A stretch of 64,000 nucleotides of DNA from Aromatoleum diolicum (lineage in GTDB: Bacteria > Pseudomonadota > Gammaproteobacteria > Burkholderiales > Rhodocyclaceae), in contig NZ_WTVQ01000002.1 of NCBI RefSeq assembly GCF_012910955.1, forward strand, positions 1 through 64,000, in the 5' to 3' direction. Positions 58,041 through 64,000 of the stretch are shown here, piece after piece. The translations under genes were made by a program, and so were the position numbers. How positions within the stretch are numbered: position 1 is the stretch's first letter; every line of letters begins with the position of its first letter. The notes below the pieces were generated by a model, which saw nothing but the letters and a program-made list of their open reading frames with translations, had not been told where the DNA came from and made no database searches.

Positions 58041-58973
58041 TCAGGTCACGACGGTGAGGAAGGTTTCGTGGAGCTTGCGCTGCGGGTAGTCGAGACCCTG
58101 GCCGAAGTTGTCGAAGGTCCAGGTCAGCGGCTCGGTGTTGTCCGGATAGGGCTGGTAGCCGCCCATGAAGGTCTCGAAGCGGTTGCCGGACGGATCCCAC
58201 GCGTAGATCGTGCATCCCCGCGTAACGCCGTGACGGGTCGGGCCGATGTCCACCGCGACCTTGTTCATCGACATGATGTCGCCCGCGCGCAGCACCTGCT
58301 CCCACGTCTCCATCAGGAAGGAGCAGTGGTGCAGCTTGCCCTTCTCCGGATACTCGGCGAAAGCGATGTCATGCACCTTGTGCGAGCACGACAGCCAGAT
58401 CGCCGCGTTGTTTTCGCCGTCCGGCGTCAGCACGCGCTCGACGAGGTAGAAGCCCAACACCTCGGTGAAGATCTTCTGCACCTCGGCCACGTTCGGACCG
58501 TACAGCAGCGCATGGTCGAGGCGCACCGGACCGATGCCGTGCTCGCGCTGGGGGCCCCACGGCGCCGGATTGACGACGCCCAGCCCGTTGCCGACGGCGG
58601 TCTTTTCCGCGTACAGCTCCATCACGTGACCCGACGGCAGCTCGAAGCGCACGCGCTCGCCCGTCGCCAGCATCTCACCCGCGGGGATGCGCTCGGTCTT
58701 CAGGCCGTACGCCTGCAGGTCGGCGTCGAGCTTGTCCAGCGTGGCCTTGTCGAGCACCTTGAAGGCGAAGAAGTCGAGGCCGGCACTATCGGCCTCGCGG
58801 ATCACATAGCTGGCGTGATCGCGCTCGTCCCAGCATTTGAAATACACCCGACCCTGCACGTCACGGCCAGTCTCGACCAGCCCGAGCACGTCGCGGTAGA
58901 AACGTACGCTCTCTTCCAGATTCAGTACCCGAACCTGCGCGTGACCGGGGCGAAGTACACCTGTCATTGCCAT
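58041..58973 (-). CDS. dmpB: Catechol 2,3-dioxygenase
   Basis: 310 residues from ATG 58973, with AGGAGACAAGAGAC upstream. Type I extradiol enzyme: two VOC modules, Fe ligands in RLDHALLYG, KLHHCSFLME and DPSGNRFETFMGGY. Cleaves catechol to 2-hydroxymuconic semialdehyde. It is the promoter-proximal gene, ahead of the hydroxylase genes; in the classical dmp operon it follows dmpP. Confidence 0.95.
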   Translation of the reverse strand: MAMTGVLRPGHAQVRVLNLEESVRFYRDVLGLVETGRDVQGRVYFKCWDERDHASYVIREADSAGLDFFAFKVLDKATLDKLDADLQAYGLKTERIPAGEMLATGERVRFELPSGHVMELYAEKTAVGNGLGVVNPAPWGPQREHGIGPVRLDHALLYGPNVAEVQKIFTEVLGFYLVERVLTPDGENNAAIWLSCSHKVHDIAFAEYPEKGKLHHCSFLMETWEQVLRAGDIMSMNKVAVDIGPTRHGVTRGCTIYAWDPSGNRFETFMGGYQPYPDNTEPLTWTFDNFGQGLDYPQRKLHETFLTVVT

Positions 58974-59116
58974 GTCTCTTGTCTCCTTTATGGGTGGGAC
59001 TCTGACTCGCCTGCCCTTGCGTCTCGGGGTCGTTTCTCGCCACTGGACGGGGGCTGACGTTTTCGTCACTTGGGGCGATCAATCAAACTCTTTTATGCCG
59101 CCCTCAGGCCTACTAA

Positions 59117-59132
59117 TGCACCCGCCGTGCCA
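59117..59132 (-). promoter_or_regulatory. Sigma-54 (-24/-12) promoter of the phenol operon
   Basis: On the minus strand TGGCACGGCGGGTGCA carries GG and GC dinucleotides at the exact -24/-12 spacing (consensus TGGCAC-N5-TTGC, with GTGC here). It lies about 145 bases upstream of dmpB. Phenol operons of the dmp/phe type are usually sigma-54 dependent and activated by DmpR-like proteins. The 400-base gap 58974-59373 contains this site, the tandem repeats at 59161-59200 and the palindrome at 59336-59350. Confidence 0.7.
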
Positions 59133-59160
59133 TACGCCGTAAGTCGTTGTTTTTGTGGCG

Positions 59161-59200
59161 TTGGGTAAAATTTCGCACCAATTGGGTGAAATTCCCCACT
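59161..59200. repeat. Tandem 18-base repeats upstream of the sigma-54 promoter
   Basis: TTGGGTAAAATTTCGCAC (59161-59178) and TTGGGTGAAATTCCCCAC (59182-59199) match at 15 of 18 positions and start 21 bases apart, two helical turns. They lie about 55-95 bases upstream of the expected start site and are good candidates for an activator site (DmpR/XylR-like or another regulator). Confidence 0.55.
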
Positions 59201-59335
59201 GACACTTTTGTCCATCGACGGGTTTCGCCTTACAAAAGCGTCACGGTGCGGTGCACAAATTTTCATGACCGCGAATCACTTCACGCGTCCTGACCGGCGG
59301 GGAAAGGGTCTGGAGCCAGCCCCAGGCGGTGTTAA

Positions 59336-59350
59336 TATACGGACCGTATA
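59336..59350. promoter_or_regulatory. Perfect palindrome ahead of the ParD-like gene
   Basis: TATACGG-A-CCGTATA, then a further CCGTACATA half-site at 59355-59363. It lies 24 bases before the GTG start of the antitoxin-like gene. Type II antitoxins normally bind such sites to repress their own operon. Confidence 0.6.
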
Positions 59351-59373
59351 CAAACCGTACATAGGGCAGCGTT

Positions 59374-59607
59374 GTGGGAATCGTCAAAATCTCTGAACAG
59401 ATGCATGAAGCACTGCGGCATACCAGCGGGGCGCTGAGCCGGTCCATCAACGCCCAGGCCGAACATTGGCTTCGGGTCGGCATGCTCGCCGAACTGAATC
59501 CAAGCCTCAGCTACAGCCAGATCTGCCACCTGCTGATCCAGGATGAGGGCATTCAGGCCGCCATCGGCACCCCGGCTCCGGTTACCAGTTTGAGCAAGGT
59601 GGCCTGA
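59374..59607 (+). CDS. ParD-like antitoxin-family protein
   Basis: 77 residues from a GTG start. The N-terminal VKISEQMHEALRHTSGALSRSI reads as a ribbon-helix-helix DNA-binding segment of the ParD-like family; the rest (AQAEHWLRVGMLAELNPSLSY) is helical. No ParE toxin gene is present; instead its stop overlaps the start of a methionine aminopeptidase gene (TGATG). It probably binds the palindrome upstream of itself. Function as an antitoxin is unproven. Confidence 0.75.
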   Translation: MGIVKISEQMHEALRHTSGALSRSINAQAEHWLRVGMLAELNPSLSYSQICHLLIQDEGIQAAIGTPAPVTSLSKVA

Positions 59608-60434
59608 TGGGAAAGAAAGATCAGGTCGCGATCCGGTCACAGGCCGAGATCGCCATGGCCCGGCGTGCCGGCGGCTTGGCGGCCGATGTGCTCCACATGA
59701 TTGCGGAACACGTCCGGCCGGGCGTGACGACAGACGAGCTGGACCGGCTCTGCCACGACTACATCGTCAACGTGCAGCAGGCGATTCCCGCCAACATCGG
59801 CTATCACGGTTACCCGAAGACGATTTGCGCCTCGGCCAACCACGTCGTCTGCCATGGCATCCCTTCCTCGAAGCGGCTGAACAGCGGAGACATCCTCAAC
59901 ATCGACGTCGCAGTGATCAAGGATGGCTGGTTCGGCGACAGTAGCCGCATGTACTTCGTCGGCAAGCCGGGCATCCTCGCGAAGCGACTCGTCCGCACGA
60001 CCTACGAAGCGATGCGCGCCGGCATCCTGGCCGTCCGGCCCGGGGCGACACTCGGTGACGTCGGCTACGCCATCCAGACCGTAGCCCAGCGGGAAGGCTT
60101 CGGCGTCGTGCGCGAATATTGCGGCCATGGAATCGGCGACGTGTACCACGACGCGCCGCAGGTGCTTCACTACGGCCGCCCCGGGGCCGGGCTCACCCTC
60201 GAGCCGGGCATGGTCTTCACCATCGAGCCCATGATCAACGCGGGGCGACCGGAAACCAGGGAACTGCCCGATGGCTGGACCGTGGTCACCAAAGATCGTT
60301 CGCTGTCAGCTCAGTGGGAGCACATGGTGGTAGTGACCGAGGACGGATTCGAGATTCTTACCCCTTGGCCGGATGGTTACGGGGAATATCCACCTATCCA
60401 GGCAAGCAGCTCCCAGCCCGCGCTCGCGCTGTGA
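59607..60434 (+). CDS. map: Type I methionine aminopeptidase
   Basis: 275 residues. Pita-bread fold with metal ligands in DILNIDVAVIKDGWFGDSSRMY (two Asp), CGHGIG (His), FTIEPMIN (Glu) and QWEHMVVVTEDG (Glu), and substrate-site His in YHGYPKTICASANHVVCHGIP. Removes initiator Met from nascent proteins. Probably not the housekeeping copy, which usually lies next to rpsB. Coupled to the ParD-like gene, it may be a stress-linked or regulatory paralogue. Confidence 0.92.
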   Translation: MGKKDQVAIRSQAEIAMARRAGGLAADVLHMIAEHVRPGVTTDELDRLCHDYIVNVQQAIPANIGYHGYPKTICASANHVVCHGIPSSKRLNSGDILNIDVAVIKDGWFGDSSRMYFVGKPGILAKRLVRTTYEAMRAGILAVRPGATLGDVGYAIQTVAQREGFGVVREYCGHGIGDVYHDAPQVLHYGRPGAGLTLEPGMVFTIEPMINAGRPETRELPDGWTVVTKDRSLSAQWEHMVVVTEDGFEILTPWPDGYGEYPPIQASSSQPALAL

Positions 60435-60471
60435 GCGGCCTCTAGCAGCAGAAGCAGTTCTTTGGCTTTGG

Positions 60472-60500
60472 GACATCCGAGCGTACCGAGTTCGGATGTC
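60472..60500. repeat. Inverted repeat after map
   Basis: GACATCCGA (60472-60480) and TCGGATGTC (60492-60500) are perfect 9-base arms around 11 bases. It marks the boundary between the map gene and IS66-like sequence and could be a transcript terminator without a T run or part of an insertion boundary. Confidence 0.45.
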
Positions 60501-60765
60501 ACCTGCGGGAACGGGCGCAGAGGCGAACTCCAGCGGCACGAACGCGGGCGATGACTTTTCCGGCGACGCCGGCGCCGGTGATGCGATCACCGCTTGACCG
60601 GTGCCCTCGTACTCGACCACCCAGCGACGAACGAGATTGGCGTTCAGTCCGTTGGCCTATGCCACCGGGGCGATCGACACGCCAGGCTGTCCGCACACCG
60701 TCGCAATCTGTGCCTTGAATTCCGCGCTATGGCGTCGCCGCGTGCGCCCGACGGGAAAACCGAGC
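60501..60765 (-). pseudogene. IS66-family TnpA-like remnant with in-frame stop
   Basis: On the minus strand, from about 60765: RTRRRHSAEFKAQIATVCG, then a stop codon at 60657-60659 (GCATAG), then ANGLNANLVRRWVVEYEGTG and SSPAFVPLEFASAPVPAGDI, which matches the small IS66 orfA-type helix-turn-helix protein in order and spacing. The usual C-terminal part (IRIELRRG-like) is missing, replaced by map-side sequence near 60500. So it is a truncated, stop-containing relic. No terminal repeats or other IS66 genes are seen in 60435-60923; bases 60766-60923 hold nothing else recognisable except the hsdR upstream region. Confidence 0.65.
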
Positions 60766-60923
60766 CTGGCCCCTTTTATTGATTCGCGGCCTTGGCACGG
60801 CGACAACCGGGCACCAGAAATCTGCCGCAAAGATTGTTATGTGACGCCGCTCCAGGGCTTCTTTTGGGTTACATTCCGATCGATGCCATAAGCAAGTCGT
60901 GCATCGAAAACACGACCCCCAGA

Positions 60924-63900
60924 ATGCATTCGTCGAGCAACTTCTCCTTCCTTGCCGAGCACGATCCCGTCTTCCTGCAATTGGCCAACACGGCTGAGCA
61001 GGTCTTTGCTGCTGACCCGAATACAACCCTGATCAAACTGCGGCAGCTGGGCGAGGCCATCGCTCAGGACATTGCGGCCCGCATCGGCATCGAGCTCACC
61101 GTCGAAACCAAGCAGGCCGACCTGCTCTTCAAGCTCGGCCGCGAAATCAACCTCGACCCGACCATCCGCGGGCTCTTCCATACCCTGCGCATTCAGGGCA
61201 ACAAGGCCACGCACCAGTTCCGCACCCTGCACAAGGAAGCCATGGACGGCCTCCGGGTGGCCCGTGCGCTGGCGATCTGGTTTCATCAAAGCTTTGGCAG
61301 GGCGGGCAACAGCTTCAAACCCGGCCCTTTCGTGCCGCCGGCAGACCCTAGCGTCCACCTGCGAGCACTTCAGGCCGAGATCGCTTGCCTGCGCGCCGAC
61401 CTCGCAGGCAAGAGCCAGTCGCTCGACAGCAACCAGCAGCTCGCCGAACTGATGCGGCAGGAGACCGCGCAGTACGCGGCGCTGGCGAAGCAGATGGAGG
61501 CCGACGTGGCCGCCTCGCTTGCCCTGGCTGAAGAGCAAAGCGCCCTGGTCGACACGCTCAGGGCAGGATTCGAAGCACGCATCAAGGAACTGCAAGCGCA
61601 ACTGGAAGACAGTCAAAAAGCCGCCCAGCAGATCGCCCAAAGCACCCAGAGCGCGGCCAGGAAGCTCGTACTCTCCGAAGAACTCACCCGCATCCTGATC
61701 GATCAGCAGCTGATCGATGCCGCTTGGGAGGCCGATACTCAGCGCCTCGCATACGCCAAGGGCGCGCGCCCCGCCAAAGGCAAGAACCGCGCGATCGCCG
61801 AATGGCCAACAGCGGGCAAACAAGCCGCCGATTACGTACTTTTTGCCGGCCTGGTGCCGATTGCCGTGGTTGAAGCCAAGCGCGAAAACGAAAACGTCGC
61901 CGGCAAGATTCCGCAGGCCGAGCGTTATGCCGCCGGATTCAGGCAACTCGCCGACTTCGAGCCGGCCTGGAAGCTGGAAGGCCGCGCTGCCGGCTGGCCC
62001 GATGCGCAAGGCCAGACCTTCGAAGTCCCCTTCGTGTATTCCGGCAACAGCCGCCCCTACCTGCCCCAGCTCGCGGAGCAGAGCGGCATCTGGTTCCGCG
62101 ACGTGCGCAGCCCGGCCAACCTCGCCCGCCCGCTGATGGACTTCCACACCCCGGCCGGACTGCTCGACCAGCTCACGCGCAGCAAGACCGCCGCCGAAGC
62201 CTTGCTCAAGGAAGAAGGCTTCGCCTACCTGGGTTTGCGCAAGTATCAGGAGCTCGCCATCCAGGCCGTCGAAAGTGCGCTGGCCGCCGGGCAATCGCGC
62301 TGCCTGATTGCCATGGCCACCGGCACCGGCAAGACGCGCGTCGTGATCGGTCTGATGTACCGCCTGCTCAAGGCCGAGCGCTTCCGCCGCATTCTCTTTC
62401 TGGTCGACCGAACCGCGCTGGGGGACCAGGCGCTGGAAAACTTCGACGAGGCCTTGCTGGAACAGAATCAGCCGCTCTCGAAAATCTACAACGTCGCCAC
62501 GCTCGGCGACATGGCCGTCGAAGCCGAGACCCGCGTGCAGGTGGCGACCGTGCAGGCCATGGTCAAGCGCATTTTTCAGTCTGATGAATTGACCCAGCGG
62601 GCGCCCGGCATCGACGACTTCGACTGCATCATCATCGACGAAGCGCACCGGGGCTACACCCTCGATCAGGACATGACCGAAGGCGAGATGGTCGTGCGCG
62701 ATCAGGCGCAGTACCTCTCCACCTACCGCCGCGTGCTGGACTACTTCGACGCCGTGAAAATCGGCCTCACCGCGACCCCGGCCAAGCAGACCACCGAGAT
62801 CTTCGGCAAACCGGTCTACACCTACTCCTACCGCGAAGCCGTGGCCGACGACTGGCTGATCGACCACGAGCCGCCGATTCGTTATGAAACCCTGCTCACG
62901 CAAAAGGGCATCAGGTTCGAAAAAGGCGAAACGGTCAGCGCGATCAACCTCGGCACCGGCGAAATCGAACAGTCCGAACTCGACGACGAACTCAACTTCG
63001 AGGTCGAAGCCTTCAACCGCCGCGTCATCAACGAAGACTTCAACCGCGTCATCTGCGAACAGCTGGCACAGGAGCTCGACCCTTTCGGCGAAGAAAAGAC
63101 CATGATCTTCTGCGCCACCGACCTCCACGCCGACATGGTCAAGCGCCTGCTCGACACCGCCTTCAAGGCGCTGCATGGCGACAGCTACGCCGAGGCGGCG
63201 GTACGCAAGATCACCGGCAAGTCGGACAAGGTCCGCGATCTGATCAAGCGCTACAAGAACGAGCGTTATCCGAACATCGCCATCACCGTCGATCTGCTGA
63301 CCACCGGCATCGATGTGCCGAAAATCGGCCACCTCGTTTTCCTGCGCAAGGTCCGCTCGCGCATCCTCTACGAGCAGATGATCGGCCGCGCCACGCGCCG
63401 CTGCGACGAGATCGGCAAGACCGTGTTCAGGATCTACGACCCGGTCGACCTCTACAAGGATCTGCAGGACGTCAGCAGCATGAAGCCGCTGGTGAAAGAT
63501 CCGAATGTCACGCTGCAACAACTGGTCGGGGAGCTCGCCGACCCGGCCAGCTTCGAAGCCCAAGGCACCCGCATGGGCACCAGCCACGCCCACGACGTGC
63601 TCGACGCCATCAGCCAGAAACTCATGCGCGTGCTGCGCGATGCCACGCACCAGGCCGAAAAGAAGCCGGCCCTGAAAACCCGCCTCGCCGAGCTCGAACA
63701 ACACTGGAACGTTCCCCCGGCCGAGTTGCACCGGCACCTGCGGCAGCTCGGCCCCCAGGCCGCCGCTGAATTCATTCGCCAGCAGGCGGGACTGCTGCAG
63801 CAAATCGACGAAGTGAAGGCGCTCGTCGGCAGCGCCTACATGCCGGTAATCTCGACGCACAAAGACGAATTCAAGGTGCGCGAGCAGAACTACGGCAACT

Positions 63901-64000
63901 ACAACAAACCCGAGGACTACCTCGACAGCTTCAACCGATTCATCCGCGAGCAGCTTAACCAGTCGGTCGCGCTCGGCGTGGTGGTCAATCGCCCGCGCGA
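60924..64000 (+). CDS. hsdR: Type I restriction enzyme R subunit (HsdR), 3' end outside the window
   Basis: About 1,025 residues are visible from ATG 60924 and the frame is open to the window edge. N-terminal DUF4145-like domain (LIKLRQLGEAIAQDIAARIG), a long coiled coil (about 150-250), a type I nuclease-like region with YVLFAGLVPIAVVEAKRENE, then an SF2 translocase with Walker A MATGTGKTR (about residue 465), DEAH box IIIDEAHRG (about 570), GLTATPAKQT and motif VI MIGRATRR. ATP-dependent DNA translocation and cleavage of unmodified DNA with HsdM and HsdS, which must lie to the right. A long antisense frame covers the same bases but is a codon-bias shadow. Confidence 0.93.
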   Translation, partial: MHSSSNFSFLAEHDPVFLQLANTAEQVFAADPNTTLIKLRQLGEAIAQDIAARIGIELTVETKQADLLFKLGREINLDPTIRGLFHTLRIQGNKATHQFRTLHKEAMDGLRVARALAIWFHQSFGRAGNSFKPGPFVPPADPSVHLRALQAEIACLRADLAGKSQSLDSNQQLAELMRQETAQYAALAKQMEADVAASLALAEEQSALVDTLRAGFEARIKELQAQLEDSQKAAQQIAQSTQSAARKLVLSEELTRILIDQQLIDAAWEADTQRLAYAKGARPAKGKNRAIAEWPTAGKQAADYVLFAGLVPIAVVEAKRENENVAGKIPQAERYAAGFRQLADFEPAWKLEGRAAGWPDAQGQTFEVPFVYSGNSRPYLPQLAEQSGIWFRDVRSPANLARPLMDFHTPAGLLDQLTRSKTAAEALLKEEGFAYLGLRKYQELAIQAVESALAAGQSRCLIAMATGTGKTRVVIGLMYRLLKAERFRRILFLVDRTALGDQALENFDEALLEQNQPLSKIYNVATLGDMAVEAETRVQVATVQAMVKRIFQSDELTQRAPGIDDFDCIIIDEAHRGYTLDQDMTEGEMVVRDQAQYLSTYRRVLDYFDAVKIGLTATPAKQTTEIFGKPVYTYSYREAVADDWLIDHEPPIRYETLLTQKGIRFEKGETVSAINLGTGEIEQSELDDELNFEVEAFNRRVINEDFNRVICEQLAQELDPFGEEKTMIFCATDLHADMVKRLLDTAFKALHGDSYAEAAVRKITGKSDKVRDLIKRYKNERYPNIAITVDLLTTGIDVPKIGHLVFLRKVRSRILYEQMIGRATRRCDEIGKTVFRIYDPVDLYKDLQDVSSMKPLVKDPNVTLQQLVGELADPASFEAQGTRMGTSHAHDVLDAISQKLMRVLRDATHQAEKKPALKTRLAELEQHWNVPPAELHRHLRQLGPQAAAEFIRQQAGLLQQIDEVKALVGSAYMPVISTHKDEFKVREQNYGNYNKPEDYLDSFNRFIREQLNQSVALGVVVNRPR

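Noticed and set aside
59081-59100. Possible IHF site (ATCAATCAAACTCTTT)
   Set aside because: It lies downstream of the sigma-54 promoter, where IHF would not bend DNA toward the activator, and misses one consensus base.
60837-63860. A 1,007-residue open frame on the minus strand
   Set aside because: It lies antisense to hsdR, whose plus-strand frame shows complete type I translocase motifs. The antisense translation has no recognisable domain and its openness follows from GC codon bias.

Overview
The window is GC-rich, densely coded DNA that looks like a denitrifying, aromatic-degrading betaproteobacterium of the Rhodocyclales (Aromatoleum/Azoarcus/Thauera type). The reasons are a complete nitric oxide reductase locus (norCB, norEF, norQ, norD), a multicomponent phenol hydroxylase with a catechol meta-cleavage operon, a tmRNA gene in the permuted two-piece betaproteobacterial layout with tag ANDERFAVAA, and an acetate-responsive sensor locus next to acs. 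This placement is an inference from gene content; no 16S sequence is present.

Layout. 1-120: a near-consensus stable-RNA promoter firing leftward out of the window. 177-5212: a PmtA-like methyltransferase and a leftward ABC efflux operon (ATPase, two-FtsX permease with a frameshift at its start, HlyD-type adaptor). 5391-8107: a Vgb-like lyase fragment and a YejM/PbgA-like sulfatase-fold membrane protein. 8220-8511: permuted ssrA. 8746-13497: a DUF2889 protein, a sulfide:quinone oxidoreductase-like flavoprotein, a YkgJ cysteine-cluster protein and an MsbA-like exporter. 13721-18414: a LysR regulator divergent from an acyl-CoA ligase, a CBS-domain protein and a GntP permease. 18777-18867: tRNA-Ser(GGA). 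19016-28864: an acetate/solute sensing block on the minus strand, made of a sodium:solute symporter, a degenerate sensor-DnaQ exonuclease fusion, a CheY-like regulator, a symporter-histidine kinase fusion, a small membrane protein and acs. 29119: class I fumarase. 30849-34764: an uncharacterised envelope module consisting of a secreted ER/EK-repeat protein, a DUF6502 protein with an HTH-like segment, a DUF5666 protein with GIGGTGAP repeats, and an outer-membrane barrel-like protein. The first two genes are preceded by the same GTGGGAA-N3-TTCCCAC-type palindrome.

34878-42869: the nitric oxide reductase region, with an FNR/DNR-type box ahead of norC and a degenerate one ahead of norE, two extra membrane-protein genes and a terminal Crp/Fnr regulator that probably controls it. 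42978-45228: a GAF/HD-GYP protein, tRNA-Thr(TGT) and a divergent DUF99/DUF504 pair. 45445-58973: a 17-gene minus-strand phenol operon. It begins at a good sigma-54 (-24/-12) site and runs catechol 2,3-dioxygenase, phenol hydroxylase K-L-M-N-O-P, then the 4-oxalocrotonate branch, then a degenerate SDR, a tautomerase, the displaced 2Fe-2S ferredoxin and a flavodoxin-fold oxidoreductase. Phenol becomes catechol, then 2-hydroxymuconic semialdehyde, 4-oxalocrotonate, 2-oxopentenoate, 4-hydroxy-2-oxovalerate, and finally pyruvate plus acetyl-CoA. No hydrolase gene (dmpD) and no DmpR-type activator are present. 59374-64000: a ParD-like antitoxin overlapping a methionine aminopeptidase gene, with a perfect palindromic operator; an IS66 remnant; and the start of a type I restriction hsdR gene that runs off the right edge.

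The most novel-looking parts are the coregulated ER/EK-repeat, DUF6502 and DUF5666 module, the ParD-like/aminopeptidase pair, the sensor-exonuclease fusion and the DUF99/DUF504 pair.
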